Positions 51,348 to 63,562 of a stretch of 64,000 nt of DNA are shown one piece after another. Each line of letters begins with the position of its first letter. Positions within the stretch are counted from its first letter, which is position 1. The notes under the pieces are model-generated. The model worked only from the letters and a program-made list of their open reading frames with translations, searched no databases and was not told the DNA's origin. Position numbers and translations under genes: made by a program. The stretch spans positions 1 through 64,000 of the forward strand of contig OZ251232.1 in NCBI GenBank assembly GCA_965240325.2, written 5' to 3'. This DNA comes from Rebecca billardiae RCC1528 (Eukaryota > Haptophyta).

Positions 51348-53053
51348 ATGGTGACGGGCACGCCAGCTGCGGGCGGCCGCCCGAGGCGGCGCAGACGCGC
51401 GCGCGCCACGTCGGGCGCGCTGTGCTGCGCGAGCGTGGTGCTGCTCTCCGCCGCCATCGTCCTCGGCTCGACGCTCCTCCTCCTCGCCGCGCACGCACCG
51501 CCGCCCACGCCGCAGCGCCAGGCGGCGGCCGAGCCGTCGGAGCAGCTGGCGGCCGACCTGGGGAGCATCGACGTGAACGCGACGGTGGACGGGCTCTTCC
51601 GCACGCTCGACAGGGTGGTGAATGTGCGCGGCTGCGTCCAGCGCGCCGCACCGCAGCCCGCGCGCCCCGCGCTCGCGCGCGCGCCCTGCAGCGGCGCCGA
51701 CGCGTTCCGTCCGGCGCGTGCTGCGCACTGCCGTGCTGCGCACTGCCGCGGCGCGTGCTGCGCACTGCCGTGCTGCGCACTGCCGCGGCGCGCAGGGCAC
51801 CAAGCTCCTGGCGGGTGGCGTGCTCGGGCCCGATGGCAGGCTGGCCACGGTCGACCCGAGCGAGATGCAGGCGGCACTCGTCGGGATGCGCCAGGTGCGC
51901 GGCGGCGCGCGCGCGCGCGCGCCGCCGCGCGCAGCGCTGCTGACCGGCGGCGGCGACGCGGCTGCGCGGCGGCGGCCGCGCGCGCTTGCTGCACGCCGCG
52001 GCCGCAGGCGTCCACCGAGCTGAGCCAAGGCCTCGAGCTGCTCAGCGCGCTGCAGCACAACGAGACCACGGCGGAGGGGATGCGCGGCACGGTCACCACC
52101 CTCATGCACGTGCGCGCCACGCGCGCGCGCCGCAGCAGCAGGCCGCGCGCGGCCGGCGCGCCGGCCGCCCGCCCGCGCCGCCCACCCCCGCGCCGTCGGC
52201 GCTCGCCCCTCGCGCGCGGCGCGGCAGGACGAGGTGACCTCGGCGCTGATCCAGGAGAAGCTGATCGACCTGCGCGCCGCGCGGCAGCAGCAGGCCCAGT
52301 ACATCGGTGCGCGCACGCATCGCCCGGCCCCGGGCGGCGCGCTCCCCGGGCGGCGCGCGCCGTCGCCGAGCGCGGCCGCCGCGCGCTGGCGCGCGCCGCG
52401 GCGAGCGGCCCGCAGCGAGCCAGATCGCGCTGAGCCGCGACCGGCTGCACTTCTCGCTCGCGTTCTACATCTGCGCCGTGCTCGCCAACGGCCTGTGGGT
52501 GTGCTACGCGTGCCGGCTGGGCGCGCTGCCGCTCTCGCTGCTCGGGCTGGTGGGCGGCGCCGTGCTGCTGGCGTACAACGTGGACGCTGCGTACGGCACC
52601 AAGGCGGAGCGGCTCAACGTGGAGACGCAGACCATCCTGCGCACGGAGAGACGTGCGCGCGCGCGCGCCCAACCGCGCGCTGCCCGCGCCGCCCGCGCCC
52701 ACCCCGCCGCGGTGCGCGCCCGTCCGCGTCATGCGTGCGCGCTGTGCTGCGCTCCGCTGTGCGGTGTGCGCGGTGTGCGCGTGGGCGGGTCCTCAGACTG
52801 GTTCAACGAGCCGATGACGCTGCCGCCCAGCGTCGAGCCCGACTACCGCCACCTGATGGCCGAGGTGAACAAGCGGCGGGGCGCGCTCGGCTTCGGCCCC
52901 GAGGCGGACTGGGCGGTCTTCTCCGCGGCGCTGGGCGAGGAGGTGTGGCGCGACGCCAGCCCCCTCTCGCGCATCATGCACTCGAGGCTCAAGCAGCGAA
53001 GAGAGCCACAGCCGTACGCACACGCGGGCACCGCGCGGGAGCCGCCGCTCTGA
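51348..53053 (+). CDS. Three-TM membrane protein, six exons, unknown function
   Basis: Exons 51348-51623, 51796-51894, 52008-52109, 52228-52306, 52416-52652 and 52797-53053 give 349 residues. All five introns (109-172 nt) start GTGCGC and end CAG, with consistent phases. The N-terminus is basic, then one span at about residues 22-48 ([20 protein letters not shown]). A non-membrane region follows (residues 50-195; [20 protein letters not shown] is helical), then two spans at about 196-240 ([35 protein letters not shown]). The tail is soluble: [20 protein letters not shown], then [20 protein letters not shown]. The layout suggests a luminal loop of about 145 residues between spans. I do not recognise the family. 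The first intron contains a 37-bp tandem duplication. Confidence 0.65.
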
Positions 53054-53169
53054 CACCGGCCGTCTTACCTAGTCTGGCACGCGCGCACATGCATTGCAAG
53101 CGGGCCGCGGGGCTAATGACGCCCGCTACATCAAAGTGTAACTCTACTCGCCAATCGGTGCCCGGTCGG

Positions 53170-53295
<126 letters not shown>

Positions 53296-53764
53296 TCGCC
53301 CGCGCGCGCATGGCGCACGTGCGCCCGGGGGCACGCGCCCGCGGGGGCGCTGCATACGACGACTACTTCGAGACGACGGCTGACGACGCGTGGCACCGCG
53401 ACCACCGCGGTGGCGCGTGCGCGTCGACGCCAGACGGTGCGTCGAGCTTCCGCTCGGCGATGGAGTGATGGGCGACTATGAGGGGGGGGACGACGGCGAG
53501 GAGCGCTGATCCTGGTGTTTGTCTCTGCTGCTCGATCTGCTGCTACAGCTTGCTGACTCTGACGCCTGCCCGTTGCATACCACGTCGTTAATAATCACTC
53601 ACGCACCGCGTCTCGTCGACGGCGAGCGGCATGCCCACCGCATCTGCTGCCGCTCGCCAAGGCATGAGGACACGTAAATCCCACTGAGTAGGAACACACG
53701 CAGCCGCCTCGGCATCGACATGCCAGGCGGCGTGCCCACCTTCGGCCAGCAGTTGGCGTCGGCG

Positions 53765-54000
<236 letters not shown>

Positions 54001-54717
54001 GCGCCTGCGCCATCCAGATGCAGCGAGGAGGCGAGGCACACGCCGGGCAGGGCGGAGCCACGCTGCGAGATACCAGACTCTATACATTGAATATAATATT
54101 AATAAGGGATTTTTGTTCCTCGGAAACAAAGTGCGAGCGGCAGCCGCGCGGGCCGAGCGCGCGGCAGGACTGGCCGCTCGACGCCGACAGACGCGCGGTG
54201 TGAGATGGATCCCGAAAGCTCAGCTCGAGAGCCGCCATAAGCCGCACGAGAGCGAGGCACGAGGCACCATCGTGCAGAGGCGGGCGCCCTGAAAGATGCG
54301 GGCCCAGAACAGCTGCTGCAGCCATCAGGACAGTGGGCGCTTCCGAAACGAAGGGCGTCGTCCGCTGCGTGAGCGAGAGAGACCCAGGGCCGCGTCGGTC
54401 GGCTCGGCGCCAGATGAAAGAATCCAGGCCACCAATTGGCTGTCCAGAGCCACCATCACCATGCCAACCCGCTCAAAGGCTCAGGAGCAGCACAACGAGT
54501 TAGTTAGTTCTGGGCCGTTGTGCGCGCGCACAGAGCAGGCTCGAAAGACCCTCGTCGTGGCACGAGAAGAGGGTGGCCAAGATAGCAGCCGGACTTGCGC
54601 TCGGCCGCCTGCCTCGGGCCGATTGGCAGCGGCAGGTGTTGATACCATACACCTAGGCGCATTGCGCTCCCACCGTCCTCTTAGACAATCAGTTATTGTG
54701 CCAATAACCCCACATAC

Positions 54718-54778
54718 ATATATATATATATGTATATATATTATATATATATTATATATATATTATATATATATATAT
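54718..54778. repeat. Interrupted TA-rich tract
   Basis: TA dinucleotides broken by TGTA and TTA units (ATATATATTATATATATATT). Shorter and less pure than the other tracts. Confidence 0.9.
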
Positions 54779-55599
54779 ACTCACGCCTTGGCGACGTCGC
54801 GATGGTGCCCGCCGACGCGGCCCCCGCCCCGCTCGCTGGCCCCGGGTGCGAAGCACACGGGGCTGGTGGGGCGGGGGCCGCATGCCTGTGGTGCTCCCCC
54901 ATGCTCATCTTCGGCAATCTCCTGCGCGCTCGTCGGCCTCGCGGCACTCCTGCTTGGCTGCGACATGACTACGACTAGTTCTACGACCTCTACGACCACT
55001 TCTTCCTCCCTTCGTGCGCACGCGCTGGCCCTCGCAGAGCCAGTCGGACGCGGCGTGGGTGGCGGCACGAGCGCGGCCAGCGCGCTCGGCCTGCCTGCCT
55101 GCGAGCCTCCATGGATGCGTGCGCGTGGGGCCGGGTTCTGCCACCGTTCATTGCCAACAGCAACTGGGCACGGACCTGCGACGAGGCATGCTGCCTTTCC
55201 CCACGCGCCCTTCAGGTTGTCCCGGCTCAGCCGGTCGCTTCGGCGGCCGACGGGCCCTCGGCCGGCTCCCCCTTCCCGGGGACTCGGTGGGGCACCGCCA
55301 GGAGTGTCTCGCGGCGGGCGGGCCGAGCGCGCGGGTCGCCAGCTGACCCCGCGACGTTCGATTCGACTGCTCTGCGCTGGCACGTGCACGCGGAGATCAA
55401 CCACACGCAGCGGGTCCGGGATAGGCACTGGCACCCTCTTTCTCCAGCCGGCCGCCGGCTGCATCGCCTCGGGGGGCGATGCAGCAGGTGGACGCCGCTG
55501 CACCCATCTGGCCCTTGGCGCTGGCCTCCTCCGTGCCCTTCGCTCCACCCTAGGTGGGGCAGGGGGTGCGGGGTGTGACGCGCCCAGGGGCCAGGTTCC

Positions 55600-55930
55600 C
55601 CAGCATCAAGCACTGCATCTGCAGCAGCCCGCCGGCGGGCTGGGCTGCGACATCGACTACCACCTCATCTGCTTCATCGCCCAGAGCGCGCTAGGCGGCG
55701 CGCTCACTCTCCAAGCCCCTCTTCTGCAGCTGCGCGCCGCTTGGCCGGCGCGCGGCGACGCGTACTACGACCTCATCCTCATCCAGGCGCCCACGCGGGC
55801 GCACGGGGGCGACAGCCGCGGCTGCCGCTTGCCGGAGCTGCTCGCCGCTAGGTCGGCGGGCGGCGACATCGACTACGACCTCACCCTCATCCAAGTGCTC
55901 CGGAAGGCGCTCGGCCGCGGCGGCATCTGC
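55600..55930. repeat. Three degenerate 108-bp tandem copies
   Basis: Related strings TGCGACATCGACTACCACCT (55646), GGCGACGCGTACTACGACCT (55754) and GGCGACATCGACTACGACCT (55862) lie exactly 108 bp apart, each followed by CATC-rich sequence. The plus strand would encode CDIDYHLICFIAQ, GDAYYDLILIQA and GDIDYDLTLIQV in 36-residue repeats; the minus strand gives repeats around DEDEVVVRVAARRPSG. Either could be a repeat-protein fragment. No complete gene could be built. Confidence 0.6.
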
Positions 55931-56098
55931 CGTCGCCGCCGCGTGCCCCAGGCCGAGGCGGTGCTCCATCCCGGCCCCGCTCCCGTAGGGGGGCAGGGCT
56001 GCGGGTGGCGCACTGTCTGACCTGGACGGAAGGCGCGGACGCATTCTATGTGTCTGTTGCACTCTGAGCCTGACGCTTGTCCGATGCTGCCACGTCGT

Positions 56099-56221
<123 letters not shown>

Positions 56222-56388
56222 CACTACGTACTACGTAGCAGTCGTGCCGGAGTGACCGGACCGTACGCGATGAGTACGCCGTACCGCCGGCCGATAGTAG
56301 CAGCAGTCGGCGCGGGCCAGTCACTCTGTCGTCACGGACCGAGCGGTATGTACGACTGCTAGTCTGTATATATATATATAGAGCCGAC

Positions 56389-58083
56389 GTCAGTTGTATT
56401 GCCGCTTTGGATAGTGTGGTCAGTTGTATTGCCAAAAGCACTTTATGACTACCGTGGTCAGTTTTATTGCCGTTTTCAGTAGTATGGGTCAAGAATATTG
56501 CCGCTTTTGGATAGTGTGTCAACAATATTGCCCCTCAAATACGGGTTTCAAACCAATGACCCTTTCACACTACTTGGTTCACGAATATTGCCGTTTTCGA
56601 GCTTGAACATAGTCTGCTCAGAAATATTGCCCTTTATTCCATAACTATGTGTCAGTTGTATTGCCGCCAGCAGCTGGTGGCTGGGGCACGACTCGCACTC
56701 AGACACTGAGAGACTCGCGCAGCCCGTGTGCGCGTGCGTGCAGAGCTGCGACTGCCTGCGCGCGGCATGCAGGATACGCGCCTGCAACCAACCGACATGC
56801 CATCATCATGCGGCCTGCGTAGCTCATCTTGACTTCCAGTAGCAGTCGGCGCTTCCCGTCGCCGTCGCGCTTGCCGCCCGCCGGCGGCCGGCCGCCAGCG
56901 CCATCGGGACTGCTGCTACTTCAGCGGCCACGTGAGCCGCATCGCGTCCCATGCCGCTGCACGCGCCGCCTCAAGCTGCGACCGCGCTCGCCAAGCCTGC
57001 CACTCGGGTTCCAGCAGCAGCAGGAAGCGTCGCCTGCCCCTCCTGCTTGCTGGCTCGTCGAGGCGCGCGCGGCGCACCGCCAGCCGGTCGGTGCGTTGTG
57101 TCCCAGCTGGCAGTACGCCTTGGACTTCCTCCTCCACGGGCCAATCAGCCTGCGTTGACGAGTGCGACTGGCGCACGGTCAGCCACCTGCACACGGTTGG
57201 CCACAGGGCAGTCTGCTGTTGGAGTGATGACAATCGCAAAAAGGCACGCGCCAGCAGTGTTCCACGAGCGAGAGCGACGCGCGTTGGTTGATCGCCACGG
57301 TGTGAATGACAGTCGATGGCAGGCAGTGAGGGGGACGCGCGTCGTGTTGGTCAAGCTCCTTGAGGCCGTTGAAGAGCACACGCCCGTCGTGCACGTTCGA
57401 CTCCCGCGAATCGGGGCGCAGCAACACACGCTCACCCTGCTTCACGCATGCACCTGCATGCGCTGCCGTCGCAATGTCATCGACTGCGCGCTTGACGGTC
57501 CCGGAGTCGACGTGAGCACGGAGCAACGCCGATTCGATAGAAGTCGCGACGGATTCTCGCCCGTCTCCGCGTAGACGGCGAGTAGCCCGAGGTGCACGCG
57601 CGTGTTGCACTGCGCGCGCATGCGGCAGCGTTTGTGCAGATTCCGGTCCACGGTTCAGCTCGTCGTTCGGCTTGATGATGTCGAGGAACACGGCGCTACC
57701 CCGGCAGAGATCGTCGTCGTTGAACGTCACTCTTCTGGCCTGGGATCAGCTAGGCCTGCTCAAGGGCACGCCGCGCGCGCCGGCGGCGCATGGGCGCCAG
57801 CGCCATCATCAGCGCGTGGGCGATCGCGGCAACAAACCTGAATTAAAGATGCGCAAACGGCAACACAACTGACCCACACTACGCGACGGCAATACAGCTG
57901 GACAATATAAAGTATTGGGCCATCATCCACGGCAATACACCTGACACAAGTATTCGACGTTGGCAACAAGATTGACACGTGATTCCCAAAGATGGAAAAC
58001 GGCAATACAACTGACCAAGGTAGTCAAAACGTGCGTTTGGCAATACACCTGACCACACTTTCCAAAACGGCAATACAGCTGAC
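56389..58083. mobile_element. Candidate DNA transposon with terminal inverted tandem arrays
   Basis: Left arm 56389-56666 has about eight units of the type GTCAGTTGTATTGCC separated by 15-45 bp. Right arm 57858-58083 has about seven units of the reverse complement (GGCAATACA-CTGAC). Spacers also match in inverted sense, for example TTTGGATAGTGTGGTCAG against CTGACCACACTTTCCAAAAC. The arms enclose about 1.2 kb. Both outer ends lie within a few bases of short TA tracts (56368-56380 and 58093-58110), which suggests TA-targeted insertion. The layout fits a fold-back or subterminal-repeat DNA transposon. No transposase was recognised. Confidence 0.7.
56667..57857 (-). other. Interior of the candidate transposon with possible minus-strand frames
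   Basis: Two overlapping minus-strand frames have protein-like composition. One (57179-57727) includes TFNDDDLCRGSAVFLDIIKP, NDELNRG and LFNGLKELDQHDARPPHCLP. The other (56916-57239) includes FLLLLEPEWQAWRARSQLEA. Neither has a clear ATG at the right place or a known transposase or protease motif. They may be pieces of a decayed element-borne gene, possibly spliced or frameshifted relative to each other. Confidence 0.35.
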
Positions 58084-58545
58084 ATTATCTCATATATATA
58101 TATATATATGTAGTCAGCACGCCGGCAGATCAGTTAGAGGGGTCAGAGCCCCACTGCTGTGGGGTGTGTGGCCCAAAATCCAACTGCCGCTGTCTGTCGT
58201 CTTGAGATGACGAGGCTCTCATTTGACAATGTAGCTGAGCCGCTGCGTGCCGAGTGCCGCGCACGCGTGCCGCCCGGCGGGCCGCGTGGGCCCGGCTGCG
58301 CGCGGCAAGTCGGCGACTACGCCAGACGGCCGCTGCGGCCGCGGCTGCGGGGCGGAGGCTGGGCAGACGGAGCAGCAGGCGGTGCTGCGCGCGCGCCGCG
58401 CTGCGCCTTGCAAGCGTGCCGGAGGGCCGTCGTGGAGTAACTGGAGGCGTCGTGCCGCGCCCGCCTCCAGCCCCGGCGCCCTGTGCTGGCGGACGGGCGC
58501 GTGCCGTCCATCCGTCTGTCAGCGTCAGGGCGAGAGCCTGCTGGC

Positions 58546-61500
58546 TCAGAGCGAGATGGTGGCGGCCGCGGGCAGCGGCCGCGCGCGCGGCGTCGGCCCA
58601 GCCGCGCCGCGGGGCGGCGCGGGCGAGGCCGAGGCCGAGCTGCGCGCGGCGTGCCGCACGCAGTACCCGTAGGGCGAGCACGCGGTGGGGCTGCCCCTGC
58701 CGACGGGCGCGCCGCTGCCCGCCGAGCCGATGGCGTGCGGCACCGGCGGCAGCGCCGCGCGGTCGGGCGTGCCCGCGCGCGAGAGACTCAGGCCGACGCT
58801 CGGCCGCGGCGGCGAGCCGCCGCCGGGCGGGCCACCGGGCGGGCCGCCCGGCGGCGGGCCGTCGGGCGGCGGGCCGCCGGGCGGGCCGCCGCCGCCCACG
58901 TCGTCGTCGGCGATCGCGTCGATCGGGTCGAAGAGCGGCGGCGCCGCGTCCGCGGGCTCGGCGCCACCCGCGTCCGCGCCGGCGCGCGCGTGCGTGGGCG
59001 CGGACGGCATGCGCTCGGCGCGCGCAGTGAGCGAGTCGGAGGCGGAGGGCGCGACGCCGGTGCGGCCGCTCAGCAGCAGCTCGACGCGCGCCGCCGCTGT
59101 GTCCGGCTCGTCTCTGAAGCGCATGAAGTAGCCCTGCGCCTTGGCGGTGCTGATGTGCGCGGCCGCCAGCCCCTCGTCCGACGGCAGCGCGCTCACAAAC
59201 GCGTCCGCCAGCCGCTGCAGCGCGCGTGGGAAGCGCGGCGCGGCCGAGGGCGCGGCGCGGCCGCCCGCCTGTGCCGCCGCGCGCGCCTCTGCGCGCAGCG
59301 CCGCGTCCTGCTCCTCCTCCGCGCTGCCGCTGCCCTTGCCGCTGCCGCTGCCGCTGCCGTGGTAGAAGTGGAGGAAGAGGGCGCGCAGCTGGGAGCGCGT
59401 GGCGTACGTGAACTCTGCACACACACACGCACACGCACGGTGCACGGGGAGGGAGGGAGGAGGGTCAGGGAGGAGGGGCAGCGCGCGCTGAGCAGCCTCG
59501 TCCTGCAGCGCAGCGCGTGTGTGCGCGTGCGCGAGTGTGCGCGCGTGCGCGTCGGGCTGCATGCAGCCTGCCTGCCTGCCTGCCTGCCTCTCTCTCTGTG
59601 TGCGTGCGCGCGCGCCCGCCCTGCCCTGCCCTCACCGAGTGCGTAGTCGAGCCGGCCGGGCCTGCACAGCGCCTCGTCCTGCAGCAGCACGCCCAGCTCG
59701 TTGGTCGTGAAGACAACCACGCGCCCCTCCGGACTCTTGATGCCGTCGAGCAGCTGCAGCAGCGCGGAGAAGGACAGCTTGGACGACTTGAGGCCCGCGC
59801 GCTCCTTGCCGCCCGCCTTGGTCGTCGTCAGCCTGATGCACGGCGCAGCAGCGCAGCAGCGCAGCAGCGCAGCAGCGCAGCAGCGCAGCAGCGCGTGCGT
59901 GAGTGCGCACGCGCGCGCGCGCCGCGCGCCGGGTGCGGAGAGGCGCGAGGGTGCGCCGCGCGCCGCCGCCGAGCGGGCGGGCGCGGCGGGCGCGGCGGGC
60001 GCGGCGCGCACGTGAGGCGCGCGCCCTCGCCGATGCCGAGCTCGGCGAGCGTCTCCTGCTCGCTGTGCGCGAGCGCGCCCCCGCCCTGCGCGCCCTGCGC
60101 GCCCTCCGCCTCGTCCGCCGCTGCCAGCGGCTCTCCCTCCGCCGTGTGCAGCCGCACGTCAGCGCGCGGCACGCCCGCCGCGTCGGAGGCGAGGGTGCGC
60201 AGGTCGGCGAGCGTGTCGAGCTCGGGGTACACGCGCAGCGCGTACGCGTGCGCCCCCTTGCGGAACGCCAGCGTCACCGTCTCCGCCTCGGCGGTGCCGC
60301 CCACGCCCGCGGCGCGCGCGTCGGCGAGCCGCTGCGCGCGCGCGTCCGCGGCCGCGCGCGCCGCGTCCGCGGCCTCCTTCGCGCCCTGGCGCAGCTGGCG
60401 GCGCGAGAGGAAGGCGGCGTCGACGTCCTCGAAGAGGATCAGCGCGCGCGGCTCCGTCTCGCGGAACGCGCGCTCCAGCCACTCCCCGGACACGTCGCTC
60501 CTCGAGAGGTCGAGCACGTACACGGGCAGCCGCAGCGCGCCCGCGAGCGCGCACACGAGCGAGGTCTTGCCGCCGCCCGGCACGCCGTGCAGCACGTACG
60601 CGCGGTGGTACGGGATGCCGCGCGAGCGGTACCACGCCTCGCCGGCGAGGTACCGCTCCATGTCCGCGCGGATCCCCTCCACCTGCCCCTCCTTGAGCAG
60701 CACCGAGCCCAGCGGCCTGCTCGGCTTGTGGAAGGGCCGCACGGTCCACACGCCGCCGTGCGCGCTGTCCCAGGGGTTGTCCTTGGCGTTGCGCACGTAC
60801 ACGAGCGTGAGCGCGGCGGAGGACGCGTCGAGGCGCGCGCGGCCCTCGCGCAGGCAGTGCAGCAGCGCGCGCCGCGCGCGCGCGCGCGAGCCGAGCACGC
60901 GCACGCGCAGCTGCGCGCCGCCGTCGGCGCCCGCGCCGCCGGCGCGTTGCTCGGGCCTGCCGCCGCCGTCCGCGCCGTGCGCGCCGCCGCCCCTGGGCGG
61001 CGTGGCGTGCACCCAGAGCAGCGCGCCGCCCGCCCAGAGGCGGAGCGCGAGCGGGCGGCCGAGGTCGGGCGGCAGCGAGGGCGGCGCGAACGGCGCGTGC
61101 GCCGCGCCCACGCCCGGCCCCTCCTCGGCGCGCGCGCCGCCGTACATGGCCGCGTGCCGGCTGCGGTGCGCCGCGCGGAGCGCGGCCGCGTGCGCGCCGT
61201 CGAGCTCAGCGGCGGTGGTGACGCCGCCCTCGCCCGCGCGCGGCGGGCGCACGGCGAGCGCGTGGTGCGAGGCGGCGCACTCCGCCTCGACGAACGCCAG
61301 CAGGTACCGCCGGTGCTCGCCCGCCTCCGCCCCGAACGAGAACTCGGTCCAAAACGCTTCGGAGAGCCACGTGCCGAGCGCGTGCCGCGCCGCGCGCGCG
61401 AGCGCGTACGCGCCGGTCGCGGCCGAGCCGGAGAGGGCGACGACGAGGCCGGAGAGCACGAACTCGCGCTCGAGCGTGCGCGCGATCGCCGCGCTCGCCA

Positions 61501-61769
61501 CGCGCCACGCCTCGGCGCACGCGCCGCCCAGCCGCGCCGCCGCCGCCCACGCGCCCGCGCGCGCGGGCGCGAGCGCGGCGAGCCCGCCCGCGAGCCCGCC
61601 GCCCAGCGCGCACGCGAACGCGAGCGCGGCGCACAGCAGGCCGGCCGCGTGCGAGCGCGCGGCGTACGGCGCGGACGAGCCGCCCGCGCGCACCAGCGCG
61701 AGCGCCAGCGGCGCCGCGCACGCCGCCGTCGCGAGCAGCGCGCGCGCGGCGCCGCGCGCGGGCTGGGCG

Positions 61770-61806
<37 letters not shown>

Positions 61807-62134
61807 TGCGCGGCGGCCAGAGGAGCTCGGCGGCCGCCGCGAACGGCGGCGGCCTGGTTGGCTGCGCCGCCGGCGGCGGCGGCTCCGTCGGCTGCGCCGG
61901 CGGCGGCGTTGCCACCGGCGGCGGTGGCGGCTCGGCAGGCAGCGTGGACGAGGCGCCCGCGGGCGGCGGCGGCGCGCCGGCGCCGAGCGAGAGGTAGGCG
62001 ATGCACGCGAGCATGAGGGCGGACGCGCCCACGAGCGCCGCGCCACGCCGCGCGGCGTGCACGTCGGCCGCCGCCGGCGCGGGCTGCGGCGGCGCGTCGG
62101 CGGCGGGCGGCGCGGCTGCTCCTCGAGGCGGCAT
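58546..62134 (-). CDS. BCS1-type AAA ATPase with inserted ubiquitin-like segment
   Basis: Three exons, 62134-60012, 59832-59636 and 59414-58546, encode 1,062 residues. The N-terminal third has hydrophobic spans (ALVGASALMLACIAYLSLGA, AAGLLCAALAFACALGGGLA) and Pro-rich linkers. The ATPase core has Walker A GVPGGGKTS at about 518, Walker B ALILFEDVDAAFLSR at about 565, then across the splices FSALLQLLDGIKSPEGRVVV, FTTNEL, CRPGRLDYALEF and TYATRSQLRALFLHFY, all BCS1 family pattern. BCS1 inserts the Rieske protein into mitochondrial complex III; relatives act at other membranes. Between Walker B and the FSALLQLLDG helix lies an insert (about 580-730) with a ubiquitin-like run: VTLAFRKGAHAYALRVYPEL, LRTLASDAAGVPRADVRLHT, then ETLAELGIGEGARL. 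The C-terminal 180 residues are Pro/Gly-rich. Start chosen as the first in-frame ATG. Confidence 0.78.
59833..60011 (-). repeat. Intron of the BCS1-like gene with 8-bp GCAGCAGC microsatellite
   Basis: A 179-nt intron (donor CAC|GTGCGC, acceptor CATCAG). At 59847-59893 it carries about six copies of the 8-bp unit GCAGCAGC. The period is not a multiple of three, consistent with non-coding sequence. Confidence 0.65.
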
Positions 62135-62362
62135 GCTGTCGGGCCGAGCTCCAGCACGACCCTTCTCAGCGAGCGGCTGCCCGCTCGCCAGCTGTTTGAA
62201 AAAAGCTGCTCTGCCGCGGCATGCAAGAGAGTCCGGGGCCGCCGCGCTGTTACGGTCCGGCCGGCGGTTTTCGCGCGGAAGGGCCCCCACCTATCAGGCT
62301 CTCACAGCGCGCGTCGTGCGCGCCCAGCACGCCGTGCAGCGCGGCGGCGGCGCGGCGGCGCC
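62135..62362. promoter_or_regulatory. Divergent promoter region (BCS1-like gene / small gene)
   Basis: 228 bp between the divergent start codons. No TATA box is seen. A frame without ATG continues across it on the minus strand and is regarded as untranslated. Confidence 0.4.
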
Positions 62363-63025
62363 ATGCCTCGTCCGGGCATGTTCACGCAGGGCCACGTGGA
62401 GGGCCTGACGAACGAGCTCGCCGCGCAGATCACCGAGCAGGTCCGGCTCTCGGACAAGGTCGCGCTGCGCCACCCGTACAGCGCGTACAACGAGGAGCGT
62501 GTCGGCGCCTTCTTCGAGCAGCGCCCGCCCGACTTCTCGACGCACTTTGGGTACGGCTTCCCGCTCAAGGTGTTCGACCGGAACTCGGCGTACCGGCAGC
62601 GCGGCGGCGACGCCCCCTTCCCCCCCGGCTTCGCGGGCCACGTCCCCGAGAAGGCGCCCGCCATCGGCGAGACGTTTGGTCAGATCACCAAGGCCAAGGT
62701 CGACTCCAACATGGCGCTGCGCCCCGCCTCGCCCGTGTTCCAGAGCATGGCGCAGAAGACGTACCTGCACCCGCGCGACGCGGCGGCGAGGAGCCTCGCG
62801 CCGCCGCAGCTCGTGCGCGCCAAGCCGCCCCCGCCGCGCCACTACGACCCGTCGGTGTGGCAGACGTCCGCGCAGGCGTCGTGGCACGCGCCGCCCGCCT
62901 CCGCCTACCTGCCGCCGCGGCTGCGCGTGAACGAGATGGACGAGTACGGCGAGGTGGTGCCCACCGAGCGCACGTGCGCGGTCGACGAGCTCCCAAAGAC
63001 GAAGCCCACCGGCCGCCGACGATGA
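62363..63025 (+). CDS. Conserved-looking small protein, unknown function
   Basis: A single-exon gene of 220 residues (MPRPGMFTQGHVEGLTNELA at the start). Composition is balanced and Pro/aromatic-rich: LSDKVALRHPYSAYNEERVG, AFFEQRPPDFSTHFGYGFPL, PFPPGFAGHVPEKAPAIG, QSMAQKTYLHPRDAAAR, WQTSAQASWHAPPASAYLPP. There is no signal peptide, membrane span or coiled coil. Pro/Tyr/Phe-rich proteins of this size without domains are common among axonemal microtubule-associated proteins, so a ciliary role is a guess. It is divergently transcribed from the BCS1-like gene. Confidence 0.72.
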   Translation: MPRPGMFTQGHVEGLTNELAAQITEQVRLSDKVALRHPYSAYNEERVGAFFEQRPPDFSTHFGYGFPLKVFDRNSAYRQRGGDAPFPPGFAGHVPEKAPAIGETFGQITKAKVDSNMALRPASPVFQSMAQKTYLHPRDAAARSLAPPQLVRAKPPPPRHYDPSVWQTSAQASWHAPPASAYLPPRLRVNEMDEYGEVVPTERTCAVDELPKTKPTGRRR

Positions 63026-63464
63026 GCCGCGCCGCGACTCAGTCAGAGCGCCGCGCGCCGCCGAGTCGGCCGTGTGCGCGCACCGTCGCACTGTCACACT
63101 GCTGTGCGACTGTGTGTGACTGCGTGTGACGTCACAGCGCGGCTCGTCAGCCACGCGGCGGCGGGCATCAGCGGTGCTGCGCCCCGCACGGAGGAGAGCG
63201 CCGCCGCCACGATGGCGTGGCAAACACGGTCTTGCGTGGTCGGTACGACGCTGATGGACAGGCCGAGCGGACCGAGCGGGCGGCCGCAGCGGGCGGGGCG
63301 GCGCCAGGCGGCCCGGGCGGCCGGCCCCGGCCGGCCCAGTGATGACGGCATGCTGCCGGGCGGCTGCCATGCTGACAATAATACTTGACGTGCGCTCGGA
63401 TGCGCGCGCCATATCAGACCGTCGTTGTTGATGACTCGTCGTCATATTTATATTATTAATATAA

Positions 63465-63562
<98 letters not shown>

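Noticed and set aside
54296-56020. 574-codon plus frame in the repeat island
   Set aside because: It passes straight through a TA-rich tract and simple Thr/Ser runs; only its last third shows the 108-bp repeats, which are reported as a repeat.
62135-62290. N-terminal extension of the BCS1-like protein upstream of ATG 62134
   Set aside because: The frame is open but its first codon at 62290 is GTG; no ATG is available, so it is regarded as untranslated.
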